Positions 1 through 11,565 of a stretch of 64,000 nucleotides of DNA are shown piece by piece. This stretch comes from Balanoglossus misakiensis (lineage: Eukaryota; Hemichordata): positions 7,440,001 to 7,504,000 of the forward strand of contig CM082587.2 in assembly GCA_040954595.2 (NCBI GenBank). The letters run 5' to 3'. Positions within the stretch are counted from its first letter, which is position 1. Each line of letters starts with the position of its first letter. The notes beneath the pieces are model-generated. The model was not told the DNA's origin, searched no databases, and saw nothing but the letters and a program-made list of their open reading frames with translations. The translations under genes were made by a program, and so were the position numbers.

Positions 1-66
1 CCATGCTTTAGAACAGGCAGATACTAAACGTTGAGGCAGTCTATAAACCAGTAGGCAAATTCGTAC

Positions 67-2940
67 CTCTAAACTGAGACCTCTCCCAATCACTTCTAAG
101 ACGCGATTGGACAGCTGTGTGCACTTGCCAAAGAGAGTCGACAAACTCACTTTGAATTCTGGTAATTCATCGTCGGGCATCTACGGAAACAGTGGAAGAA
201 AGAATGGAGATAGGTAATACCAGTCATCCTGATGTGATGTGATGTGATGTGTACAGGTAGAGGTTATAAATAGAGTACCAGTGGAAGGGTATATGAAAAT
301 ATAATCTTAGGGTATAGGGTTATAAGGTTAGTAAGGTTATATATAACACCTTTGCAACGATATCTGCTGTACGTTATATTTGTTGTACTTATCTTATTTT
401 AGAGTCGCTTCTATAGAGTGATCGCATTGGCAAGCAGAGCAAGAATATAGAATAAATCAAAGTAGTGTTCATCATACTGTAACGGAAATTATGTCGGACT
501 GAGGTCCCGAAAATCGTCAAGCCTTAGTGAATGACGAACCTTGGACCGTACAGCCAACTAAACGGTAGCGTAAACGTAGCACAATTGAGCCTTGACGGCG
601 TAGACCGGTCCGTTACAAGTCGATGCAGCAAAAGAACGAGCGCTATGCGAATCTCTATCAGCTCGCCCTATGGTCGATATACGGCTTTGAGCCGTTGACG
701 TCGGTGTGTTGCAACTCGCAGTAACAGAGGGGGTGAACGCACTGCGTATGCCTCGCCCTGGAGAAAATGAAGTTGACTCTCTCGATCCTGAATTGTGCAC
801 TTCATTTCTCACTTCACCATCAGGTGACATAAGTGGTGGCAAATCCATAAAATCCTCGGATTGATGTACATTTGACGCCTCAACAGACCGACCTGGAGTT
901 TTATCAACTCCTGTTTGTTCACCTTGTGGGAAACTGATTTCATTGTCGACGAATTTCTCCATTGTACTACAGTGCACGTGCGAGGTACGCTAGACGAAAA
1001 AAAATCGATAACGCTATTCAACAATATAGCAACAATGTATGAGAACAATAGAAGCAACACCCAAGGAATGTCTGCAGCTGCGAAACGCAGACTGAACGAA
1101 CAAGCAGCACAAATCTTATCCCACCGCTGCCACCAATGTAACGGAAATTATGTCGGACTGAGGTCCCGAAAATCGTCAAGCCTTAGTGAATGACGAACCT
1201 TGGACCGTACAGCCAACTAAACAGTAGCGTAAACGTAGCACGATCGAGCCTTGACGGCGTAGACCGGTCCGTTACAAGTCCTGGTTCGATTTACCTTGCG
1301 CACGGCAGAACGTGCGCTAAGAGATGTGCTGGAAAAATGCAGTATAAACTGCTAACCGACCGACCCGACCGTTACGCTCGCACAAATACCAAGAAAAGCT
1401 AAGGAATTACGATCTGTAGACAACTAGACCTCTCAGAGGTTACAGAAAAGCTGTTCCAACAAACGTGGAGAAGGGTTTGAACGAAAATATAAGAAAGATA
1501 GAGGTAAAGTACGTATTCAGATCACTACACTCGAGAGCACGATGCTCACAGTTCCACCGCCATGTCTCGTCTGCTTTTGGATGTCGAGGGGAGTCAGTAT
1601 ACATGCCACAAGCCCACGTGATACAAGCTCCGCCCCAATCGTGGGAAATTGACAGTTTCTCCTGCTATAGGGTTTCTCAGTCTGAGAATCAGGAAAAAGT
1701 CGCATTTCTTGAGATACGAGTCTGTAGTGTGCGGCGTTGACCTAGCAATCTGTGACAATACATTTGTAGAAAACAAAACGTCCTCAAAAAACAACGTGAT
1801 TTTTGAGGAGTGGTACGCCGGTAACCCTGACTTTTTGCCTTGGGGAGAAGTTTTAATTTCAGATCATTTTGTTTTTATTTTTTGTTTAGCAAATTAAGAT
1901 TACATGCACATATCTAAAATGTGCAAAAATGTCATCCTTACCTTTAATATCCGCCCAGGGGCATAATCAAAACACTCCTTGAGATCGACTGGTCTTCTTG
2001 GATTCAATCTGTAAAATTTTCAATAAACAACCTACTGATTCAGTATATCTGTGCACATTTTACTTTCCTCCTGGAAAATCATACAAGGAGCTCGGCCGGA
2101 TGAGATGAACAACATCGCCACTTACTGTTCCCGTTCACTTCCGTATCCATGGTGACTTGATCCTCGGTCATATTTTCTCTTAGTGGCCGTGGAAAGTTCG
2201 AAGAATCTTCTGGATTGTGAAAAGGCATTGTCAATCTGCAAGGCGAATATTTAGGGAATGTGAAGAAAACAGACCACAAGAAGCAACAATCGGTCGTTTC
2301 TTGCACCACTTTCTAACCAAGGAAAAGTTTAGTAGAGAAGGGTTTAAGTATTGAATTATTGTTTGGGGGTTTTGAATGGTTACAAAATGGCTTCCCCACA
2401 GTGCAGATGCAGGGTTGGGGAAGGTTTATTAACACTCAATAGGGCCACTTCAGTACTTGTAAGTCTTCCTCGCGTAATGCTGTGGTGGTCGTTGGCTATA
2501 GGAAGGATATCTTGTGTACCCGAGAAGCTATAAGCTTATTTATTTAGAACATTTGTGGGAAAGGCTGAACATTTTAGGTCGTGTTCACTATAGTTTACCT
2601 ATGCATGCAAGCGATAGTGGACAGCGCCCTCACACACCTTTCATTATCTGGGTCAGGACTGTCCTCACCATTGATGGGAAGTCTTTCTGAGGGGTTCTCC
2701 TGATCGGGACCGCAGATCGACTCTTTTTCTGACCCATGCGTTCTTCCCATACACGTAGGGGCTACTTTCAAGACCTACCTCGGCTGATGGTATTCCGTGA
2801 TTGAACAGGTACATGAATCCGACTGATGTTAGAGCGTCGCGAACGCTTACGATCAGATCATTGAAATTCTCCCTGTCTAAACCGTACGCGGCAAAGTCTA
2901 CCACGGGTATCGCGCTCCCCGTTACGTCGCTGCTTGTCAT
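67..2940 (-). CDS. 2-oxoglutarate/Fe(II) dioxygenase, isopenicillin-N-synthase-like, 5' part (exons 1-4)
   Basis: Four coding exons on the minus strand keep one frame: 2940-2779, 2235-2126, 2008-1942 and 180-67. All have GT donors and AG acceptors (exon 1 ends at GTAGGT, exon 3 at GTAAGG, exon 4 at GTACGA). The start is secure because an in-frame TGA lies two codons upstream of the ATG. The 161 residues read match the N-terminal half of non-haem iron 2OG dioxygenases: IPVVDFAAYG at residues 11-20, GFMYLFNHGIP near 41-51, the RRFFELSTATKRKYD helix in exon 2, HGYGSERE, then PVDLKECFDYAPGR in exon 3. The iron-binding HxD...H core would lie in exons beyond the left edge, so catalytic competence cannot be judged. 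The substrate is unknown; relatives hydroxylate or oxidise small molecules. Intron 3 (181-1941) is enlarged by an LTR element. Confidence 0.85.
478..617 (-). repeat. LTR (3' copy), 140 bp
   Basis: This is the direct partner of 1137-1276, with terminal inverted octamers TGTAACGG/CCGTTACA. The shared sequence continues four bases (AGTC) past the CA end in both copies. Confidence 0.75.
1118..1135 (-). other. Primer-binding site complementary to tRNA-Leu
   Basis: The minus strand reads TGGTGGCAGCGGTGGGAT. Its complement ends CCCACCGCTGCCACCA, which I recall as the acceptor end of animal tRNA-Leu plus CCA. It lies one base inside the LTR at 1137, the expected place for reverse-transcription priming. 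Confidence 0.75.
1137..1276 (-). repeat. LTR (5' copy), 140 bp
   Basis: This copy is nearly identical to 478-617 and sits next to the tRNA-Leu primer site, so it is the 5' LTR of a minus-strand element. Confidence 0.75.
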
Positions 2941-3444
2941 GGCTGTTCACTCGTCGGGGCACTGGGTCGCAAGTTACACTGGGTGTGTGATGAAGCGAAA
3001 TCCGACACGATAATAGGCAGCAGATGGCCTCGTAATTTGACCTACGACAGATCACTTCCTGTTCGGTCAGCGCATAATGTTCGGGTTCTACTTCTGAAGT
3101 GAAAGCGCTTCCGAAAAAAAACCAGGAATGTATCAAACAATTTTACCTGCACCTTGAATGGAAAGACGTGTAGCAAACTATCGGACAACTGGCATTGAAG
3201 CGAGAATCTTGCACGCTGAAAGCTTCATATAGTTTTAGGTAAAATGCGCCAATAACCACAATTGTTCGAGACTTTTGCTGCCTATGTTTAAATCTCTAAG
3301 GCCAAAAATATCACAAGCATAAAGTCGCGAATGCATTCTTCCCAGAATCCCTTGCGTCAGCTTTTTACGATCACTCCAAAACCGTACATACATAAAAATA
3401 TAATCTAGCAAGCAATCTGCAGAACATCGCCTATACAACACAAA
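2941..3444. other. Intergenic upstream of dioxygenase
   Basis: This should hold the promoter and 5' leader of the minus-strand dioxygenase. No TATA box or other specific element can be supported. Open frames here are short and lack family features. Confidence 0.4.
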
Positions 3445-4099
3445 CTGCATGTAGTCTATCTATACCGATGTTTTAAACCTGGTGTCTTCCTAACCACACT
3501 GTCGTACTATATGGCCTATTACATACAACACTTTGAAAGTAAAACTGGTATTTTGACCGTTACCTTGCACGGACGGGCTAAAAGAATTGATGCATTTGTG
3601 CAAAAGCACATGTACTCGGCTAGAATATACACCACAATAATAAAACATGTATAAACTTTAAAAATAGTGCACTGCTTTATCTTTATTTCATTGAGGGAAT
3701 GTCGTAAAATGCATTAAAGTCGTCTATTGGAGACGAGAATGGTACAAACATATGCTGTTAACCTCGCTTGATCGCCATCAATCGAAACTCGTTTACGAGA
3801 CGCGTGGCAGTTTAGGAATATGCCATTTTGTGTGAAAAAGACAGTAATGTTTATCGAAAAATAAGTTTATATCTCCTCTAATATTTATATCGGCAGCATG
3901 CAAGTAATTACCATAAAGTGGTATACAGTCAAACCCCAGTTAGTGTTACCATTACATGTGTACATCTTTCAGTTTATAACTAATATAAGTAGCTATGAAA
4001 ATTGGCAATAATGTCGACTTTAAGACGTAGCATAATATCAATACAATTTGTATGCTCATCGCGTTATTCATGTCTTCTTGGTGTCACAAAGGTTTAAAA

Positions 4100-7000
4100 C
4101 TATTTTTCTTTAGCGATGCGTGCTCTGGCAATGACCTCATACGGACGACACTTGGTAAGAAAGCCTTCGAAATAAGGGCTCAAATTCGGCTTCTCGGTGC
4201 CTGGCGCTGGTAAGAAAGTAAACTGCTGAAACAAGCTGACAAATATCAGAAACAGCTCGTTCTTGGCCAGAACCTCGCCCAAGCACACACGACGCCCCGT
4301 AGAGAACGGTAGGAAGCTTTCTGGTTTGGGTAGAGCCTTGCCATTCCCATCCAAGAATCGTTCTGTGGAGAAAGAAAATATGTTGATTAGTGCACTTCCC
4401 CAAATTTATGATCAATGGTTTTGATCACCTAAAAATGCCTTGGTATTTTCGCTTATCGACAAATTAAATTGATGGTCTGAATATATAGCATAATTAACAA
4501 CACACTGCCCGTTGTCAGGTAAGATTACCTTATTGTTGTACTATTTGATTTTGACACTGAAATCCACGTACAGTAAAACCAAACACCAAAGGGGCTGAAG
4601 AAATTGTTTGGTTTGCAGAGTTGCCCGGTTTATAGAGGTTCTTTTAACATCTGGTTCTATCGTCAAATGGGCAGGAACATGTGGTCGGTATAGACATGTT
4701 TCCAGGTTAGACAACGTTCGGTGTAGACAGGTTTGAGTGTACTTCATTACAGGAAACTTGAATAGGCTAAGCTTATGACGAACCTGGGCGGAATTCTTCA
4801 GGGTTTGTCCAGTTTTTTTCACTCATGTGTAAGTGCCATGTATTGATCCAGATCTGGGTTCCTTTCGGTATGTTGAATCCACCTACGTAAAAATACATTT
4901 CGCGTTGTTTAGTCAATGAGTTAACAATGTTAATCATCAGAAAGTACACAAAAAGTTGAATGATGAAAATCTTAAATTTGGACTCAGAGGATCATTGTGT
5001 ACGTACGACCCGTCGAAAATAGTCTCGAGCCAACATCTGGTTTCACACTCTACAAAATATTGTTCCACACACCGGGGTAACAGTGTCGATGTTAACTGCT
5101 TACCATTATAGTCTCATGAGTATGTTCGTAAATTGTGTGACTCGGACATTTTGACATACGTGTACTTTTTTCTATCATTGGTCTTCGGTGAGTACATTAT
5201 GAAAAGTAATGAATGACCAATTGCAAGGCAATGTTCGGGAAACGAATTACAGAAAATGGATGCAGAGGTCTCGTGTTGCTGCACCAGCAGCAACTGCAAC
5301 TCAAAATTTAGTACGATTTTTTTACCCTGACTGAATGTGACAACTGTCGTTTGACTTAAAGGGACAAAGCCTCTCTCTCGTTGCCCAAATTCCATTAATT
5401 ATGTTTGATACAATACACCGTTTATGTTATTCTACATGTGGATATACAGTAAATCAAGGTTCAACCACACACAACTTCCATCCAACTTGTAGACACGAGA
5501 GTGAAAATATCGCCAAAATTAATAATTGGTCTCCACCACTTATTCATTTTGGCTAGATTTTTGCTCTCATATCCTACAAACGGGATGGAAGTTGTGAGTG
5601 GTCGTACGTTGATTCACTATATATCCACATGTACAATAACATTCACGGTGTCTTGTATCAAACTTAATTAATTGAATTAGGGCAACGAGAGATAGGCTCT
5701 TTTATCTTCCTGGCAAATTTTGGAGTTATAGCATCAGTTTATTAAGCATTTTACTATGAGATACCGGAACCACAGGCCTCGTAAGAAAGCATGTTGTTCT
5801 GGAGGTTAAAACTCAAAGTCTTTCGAGGAAATAAACGGGTGCTATATCCCTCATGGCCAGGGCAGTTACTACTTGCAAATTCCTCATGAATAATAATGCT
5901 AACCAACTGACGTATCCGTGGTGGTTTCATGGGGCAAGCTTGTTGTTAAAAGCGTCCTTATTCTCATGACTTCGTGTATTGCAGCTACACAGTACGGTAG
6001 GTGACCCCTGTCAGATAACAATGGCGAACGGTCTCGCCCGATGACGTCATCGATTTCCTCTTGAACTTTCGCTTGCACATCCGGGTAACTGATCAGGTAG
6101 GCTATGATCCAAGTCAGCGTAAGTGAGGTCGTATCCATTCCAGCTGCATTCAATACAATGACTTGCAAATCGGACATGAAGCAACTGGTAATTTTATATT
6201 GTTAAATCATAGCTGATAGTCTGACGAATATGAACGGTGTAAATCGTGGTTTCGTGTTTTATTTTTAGACCAAAAAAAGATGTACTGTTCCGATTACATG
6301 GTTTTCAAAATAGGTAGGTAGGTCGGGAATTTTTCTTTTTTTGCATTTTTTTATTTCTCTGACTGCCGTAGTGTAGAAGAATGACGTCATGGTTCTTGCG
6401 TGATACGCGCGATTTCGTCATATTTCGCGCAATTTTCATAAAATTTGTATATTTGACATCATTATTTTTCTTCCGGGTTTTCGAAACTCTAAAAAGTTTA
6501 GGGTCGGCGGGTTGAAATTAGGGTAGGTCGGGTAATCGGAACAGCACAGTTGTCACTAAAAGGTAATCATCTAAATAGCATGGACAAAAAATGGGGGGGA
6601 AATGTTAATGAAGGTTTGTGCAGCTTAAACTACACGGGTCAAAAAGCCAATTCGGTTAATATGTAAATTACAATTTAATAAATTTAAATGCTTGATTGGG
6701 GTTTGGTTGACTCTCTAGAGGAAAAGGGCTGTAGACTACCTGCAAATATATCAGACACCAATTGACGAATATTCACATCAGTCAACATATCTGCTGCGTC
6801 TGCACCTGTTGCCTTCTCTTCTCTTTGGATCTTCAAAACATCATCTAAGAGGTCGTGAACTTCCCCTGATCAAAATAAAATGAAAAAAAGTGAATAGAAT
6901 ACGATGGTAATGGCGACGATGACGATGATGGTGAAGGAAACGACGACTTAAACCAATTGCAAAATAAGCACAAGGTTTAAATCAATTATACATTACGCAT

Positions 7001-10000
7001 CCCAATCGTTGATGACGGGCTTATCTTTTCCGGTATATTTCATATTAGGCCAAATAAAAAAATATGTGCTGTTCCAATTTCCCAACCTAGCCTTATTTTA
7101 GCCCGCCGACCCTAAACTTTTTAGAGCTTCGTAAACCGGAAGTAAAAATAACGATGTCAAATATACATAATTTATGAAAATTGCGAGAATCACGCAAGAA
7201 CTATGATGTCATTCTACACTACGGCGGCCAAAGATAAAAAAAAATGCAAAATAAGAAAATGTCCCTACCTACCTCCCTTATTTTTGAAAACCATGTAATC
7301 GGAACAGCACACATTGTTTTATTTGGCCATATAACTTTATTATTTAATTTTCATTTTCCCAAGAAAAGCGCATAGAGATAAACACTGAACCTTTTTCGCC
7401 TTTCCCTTTATGTTCATTGATCTCGGACTGAATCAGTGCCAGCCATGCACCCCATAACCTCTTGAGATCACGCAGGCCCTTAGTCGGTATATACTGGAAG
7501 ATTGGGATGTAGTCAGCCAAGAGACCATTCCCAAAACTTTCATCCGTCTTGTTGAGAAGTGTCATGAAGTCTTGAAATCTTGGATCACTGAAGTCATAAC
7601 TGAAACGATAATGACATTTGACAGTGGCATGTTACCTGTTATTTTACACTATGTTAAATAGAGTCACCAATTTAGTCGATAAAAGAAGAAAACTGCTGAC
7701 TCTGCATTTTTCACCGATGCTTTGTGTATGGGCAAATATTTTAACGAAATTTATCTCAAAATAAAGCGCGGTGACCACACGATTGTATTTGACAAATAAA
7801 TTGATATTTACCGGACTGAGCTATGCGTAAAATTTCCTGAAAATTACAGTAGTAGAAGTATGCTTTGTAGCAATTATCAATGTAATCCTATGGGGGAAAA
7901 GACGAGTTTTCCGGTTTTGTTCTGTGCGTACATCCGTAACATTTTAGATTGGTGTTAATTTAAGATATAGATCGGCTAGAGTACATTAAATGGTAAGGAA
8001 TGGTCGCACTATATATAAGTATAATGTCGGCACGTGTGTTGGATACTATACTCTATCCATATACATACTTCGGCTTCAACACACTTTGAAACATACATAA
8101 CGCAAACGGGTGTTGCACTCACTTATACCCAAAACAGATGGAAGCGACCACATTGATGACCAGCAACGACAGTAAAGGCTTTGGGTCAAACGGCTTCCCC
8201 TTCTTCTCGCTGATAACCACTTTAAAACGCGGGAAAATTTCAACCGTAAGTACGCGTTCCAATTTATAACCACTGGCATAGTTCCTAGAAGTAATTACAG
8301 ATATATCAGTTTAGGAGTTGACCTACTGTTTGATTATTGCTTGGTCAATGGGAAGAAATAGAAAATTAACGGGGGAGTTACAATAGAAATTTTACAATCG
8401 GGGACCCCGTCTGCCATGGTCAAGCTAATTTGGGTGAAACTGTTTGCATTTTGAGTGTTTTCGAAAAAGTTTGCAGCTACTCTTTTATTGTATTACACTA
8501 TTTGACCTATTCAGTACCATCTATATTACAGTAATCGCCATTAACTTTGTTTACAATATTGACTATTATGCGTATGACTTTCTTCCTTTGATCGAATAAA
8601 TGACTTCAAATTTCTAAATAACACCAACAATTGATTACTTATAACTTGTAGGCGCAATAAATGACACTATTGACATGTTTGAACAATAATGCATGTGAGG
8701 TATGCATAATTAAATTTTCTATATGGAAAACTTATAGATGTTGAAATGAAGACTGTTGATTCATGACCAAAATATTCAGTACGGTTGTGAAAAAATCGAC
8801 TAGCCCCTGGCTTACACTTTCTCATACAATCACACTCGTATTTAGCAGCATCATTAAACATTTTAACATTTTTAATACCTTTGCTTACAATATGGCCAGT
8901 TATTGCTATCAAAGGTCGTATAGCCAGCTGCTTACCTGATTGCTTGGTGTCCAATTTTACGCAAAGCCTTCCATTTTGGAGTGAACTTGCCGAACTTGAT
9001 ACCCTCGCCGTCTTCACTGAGCAAGCTCACTTCAAAACAACATGAAAATTTGAAAATTATAAGTGTCAAGTATCATAAGCTTAGTTTCATTATCAATACC
9101 TGTAGATAGTCTGTAGCAGCCACCACAAGGTAAAAGCAACAGTGGCATTCAAATCCATTCCTCATTTCCACGATGTGATGAAAAATTTCCAAAGTAAGTT
9201 TGTAAAGATGTGATTTATATTCTGAAACGTACAGGAAAACGACCATGGTCTTCCGGCAAAGTCGTTTTGTTTCTTTACCAGGGCTTCTCGGACACATTCG
9301 ATGTCATTTAGTACAACAATTCGATGCCTTCCAATTTTTATAGAGAAGATGTCGCCATACTCTTTCGTTAATGCCGAGAGCTTAGTTGCATGGTCTGTAG
9401 CCATATCTGAAAAGAAACAAACATGTTTGGGTTAGGAAATCGATGAAGTATTGTCACAGAAGAGGGTGATTTTCTCCCAATGGTAATGTGATGGGGCAGA
9501 GTAAAATATCAGACTAACGTTTCTGATACACGTCATCATGAATTTGTCATTTGCTGTTCTTCAATGTATGTATGTATGTATGTATGTATGTATGTATGTA
9601 TGTATGTATGTATGTATGTATGTATGTATGTATGTATGTATGTATGTATGTATGTATGTATGTATGTATGTATGTATGTATGTATGTATGTATGTATGTA
9701 TGTATGTATGTATGTATGTATGTATGTATGTATGTATGTATGTATGTATGTATGTATGTATGTATGTATGTATGTATGTATGTATGTATGTATGTATGTA
9801 TGTATGCATGCATGCATGCATGCATGCATGTATGTATGTATGTATGTATGTATGTATGTATGTATGTATGTATGTATGTATGTATGTATGTATGTATGTA
9901 TGTATGTATGTATGTATGTATGTACATGTATGTATGTATGTGTGTATGTATGTATGTATGTATGTATGTATGTATGTATGTATGTATGTATGTATGTATG

Positions 10001-10311
10001 TGTTATTTATCAACCTAATACATTGAAAACATTTTGACAATTTCATATGTTTCTATTTAAAAAAATTGTGATTCTTTAATTTCTAGATCTGCAAATATTT
10101 CTATAGCATGTGGCATACAAAGACGTGGCTAATTTCACTTACCAAACATGCTGCCGAAAAAAGGTAACCCTCTCGGGCCTGGTGGTAAGTGGACTGGTAG
10201 ATGCATGCTCCATAACGCTGCCAGCACCAATAGCACGATCAATAATATGATTAAACTACTGCTTGGACTGCTGAGTAAATCCTGTAGAACACTGAATGTC
10301 TGTGAAACCAT
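4100..10311 (-). CDS. Cytochrome P450, CYP2 clan (CYP1/CYP17/CYP2-like), copy A
   Basis: Nine minus-strand exons keep an open frame of 509 residues: 10311-10143, 9406-9233, 9029-8936, 8284-8129, 7599-7391, 6865-6740, 6143-5904, 4882-4784 and 4362-4100. The family fit is clear: an N-terminal membrane anchor, the proline hinge LPPGPRGLP near residues 42-50, helix-C WKALRK, I-helix AGMDTT (310-315), K-helix EVMR (367-370), PERF (422-425) and the haem loop FSTGRRVCLGE with Cys449. Such enzymes are ER monooxygenases of steroids or xenobiotics; the substrate here is unknown. All donors are GT, though GTTCAG (exon 5) and GTTCGT (exon 8) are weak. The K-helix region has unusual residues compared with copy B (V for E at 362, T for the usual P at 376), so the open frame may be under relaxed selection. 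Downstream lies its tandem twin, which is broken. Confidence 0.9.
5357..5710. repeat. Fold-back MITE, AAAGGGAC family (copy 1)
   Basis: The ends are inverted: AAAGGGACAAAG...CTCTCTCG at the left, and its diverged complement GGGCAACGAGAGATAGG at the right. The interior repeats the ATTAATTATGTTTGATACAA motif in both orientations. It lies in intron 7 of P450 copy A. Other members are at 13447, 16908 and 34027. Confidence 0.75.
6270..6550. repeat. MITE with TGTGCTGTTCCGATTA termini (copy-A-specific)
   Basis: The left end reads TGTACTGTTCCGATTACATG and the right end is the complement GTAATCGGAACAGCACA. It is the opposite orientation of the family copy at 7046-7329. The matching intron of P450 copy B lacks it, so it probably inserted after the P450 duplication. 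Confidence 0.75.
7046..7329. repeat. MITE with TGTGCTGTTCCGATTA termini (ancestral copy)
   Basis: Inverted ends run GGCCAAATAA...TGTGCTGTTCC and GGAACAGCACA...TTATTTGGCC, in intron 5 of P450 copy A. The same insertion is present at 14943-15230 in copy B, so it predates the duplication. Confidence 0.75.
9564..10001. repeat. (TATG)n microsatellite, about 440 bp
   Basis: Over a hundred TATG units with a short CATG interruption near 9805-9830, inside intron 1 of P450 copy A. The same intron of copy B lacks it. Long Met-Tyr-Val-Cys or Ile-His-Thr-Tyr open frames here are artefacts of the repeat. Confidence 0.98.
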
Positions 10312-11565
10312 GGCGTCTATTGCTAGTTAGTATAGAATGTAAAGTAACATTGTGTAATTAGTTTATTCTGTTAACAAATATAACATATGATCACACGAGT
10401 CTCTCCTCTGAGGACATGTGATCCACACACCAAATTTGGACTTGATTGACCCCTGTAGTTGTTAGAAGAAGCCATTTTACGATTTTTACAAGTTCCAAAA
10501 TGGCAGCCAGGTCACGTGACTTATTGAAATCCAAGGGTTTAGTGCACGACAACTCATTGGCCTTTATCACTGTTTCATGTTTTGAGTCTGATAGCTGTTG
10601 CATATTGCCAGAATTAGGTTGGAAAAAAAGAGTAATAATCTGAACAACCAGGTTCGAGGAGGAATTGGGTCAAAAGGATTGAGGGGGGGGGGTCCAAATT
10701 ACTTGGGTCGAAACGGTCCGAAATCGAATTGACCCCTTCGCGCCTAACCAATCATATCCGAGTCCCCGACGCTGACCTTAAATGACTTGTCGTATTGAGG
10801 GAGGGCAATGACATATGAGCTAAAAGGTCGACGCATTGTCAGCAACATCCAGGGTAACCATGCATGTATAACATGGGAACAATAGGATTGCTTTTGGTTG
10901 CTTATTCTTCTCCTACTGTTGGACTCCCCCGGGGTGGACTCCCTCCAAAAACTGTACACGTACAACGCTGTGGTAAAACTCTGAACATATCTGTTGAAGT
11001 GACAGTGCGGCAAGTCATAAATGCAGTGCGCTGTAACAATATACATGTAACCCATCAGCAATTACAGGGGCAGTGAGGATTTTGGAGTACAGGTTATACT
11101 AAAGGGTCCCAGGTCCTTCAAGGCCACATATGTACCCCAAACGAATCAGAACAGCTTAAACTTCTACTCTGAAAATGATGGTCCAAATACGTTTTACGGC
11201 AACAGCGTTGGAGAGTGGTTATGACCACTAAACACTAACTTGACCGGGTTTTGACAATGTCAATAGTCCACAATTCAACAGAGAAATTACCGACCTTTTC
11301 CTGGGTTGAGCAGCTGTTAATTGCTACTAATTGAAATCCGGGGTAACTATGACTCACTCTGACAAGGTACAAGGTGTACGTAGCTGTTGGAGTTGTGAAT
11401 GCTGTCGGGTGTGCACACCTCGTCTGACCAGCCGTACACAACAACTGATGTTGTAAGCATTCATCGAGTCACGTACACACTAAATGGGTCGACGTACATG
11501 TAACCTCGCGTAAGGAGTAATTGATATCTGTGGGGTCGCCTCATTTCTGGTTTGTTCAACCCAAA
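10312..11565. other. 5' flank of P450 copy A
   Basis: This is the upstream region of the minus-strand P450, shared with 18031-20033 of the right unit, so a common promoter is probably inside it. A G9-10 run near 10682 and several repeat-like stretches are visible. I see no coding exon. Confidence 0.5.

Larger units (their letters stand above)
478..1276 (-). mobile_element. Small non-autonomous LTR retrotransposon (TRIM-like) with tRNA-Leu primer site
   Basis: Two 140-bp direct repeats (478-617 and 1137-1276) differ at only a few bases. Each starts TGTAACGG and ends CCGTTACA, the TG...CA ends typical of LTRs. On the minus strand, one base inside the right-hand LTR, lies an 18-base primer-binding site matching a tRNA-Leu 3' end. 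This makes the right repeat the 5' LTR and the element minus-oriented. The 519-bp interior is far too short for gag-pol. It holds one open frame from about 962 down to 558 (starts MEKFVDNEIS), which runs into the 3' LTR and which I do not recognise. No clear polypurine tract or target-site duplication is visible (flanks CATAC and AGTCC), so the element may be rearranged. It lies within intron 3 of the dioxygenase gene. Confidence 0.75.
3445..11565. repeat. Segmental tandem duplication, left unit (P450 copy A)
   Basis: From about 3445 the sequence pairs with the sequence from about 11566, through 3' flank, all nine P450 exons, introns and about 1.2 kb of 5' flank. The match resumes closely in exons and many introns. 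Differences are mobile-element and microsatellite insertions. The unit is about 8.1 kb. Confidence 0.85.

Noticed and set aside
478-1280. Two independent 140-bp MITEs rather than one LTR element
   Set aside because: Direct orientation, near identity and a primer-binding site exactly inside one copy fit an LTR pair better, though missing target duplications keep this open.
1281-1300. tRNA-like GGTTCGATT next to the LTR
   Set aside because: Only a T-loop-like word; no acceptor stem, anticodon arm or D-arm could be drawn.
9536-10046. Six overlapping open frames on both strands rich in Met-Tyr-Val-Cys or Ile-His-Thr-Tyr
   Set aside because: They are translations of the TATG microsatellite in intron 1 of the P450; a four-base repeat without stops opens every frame.
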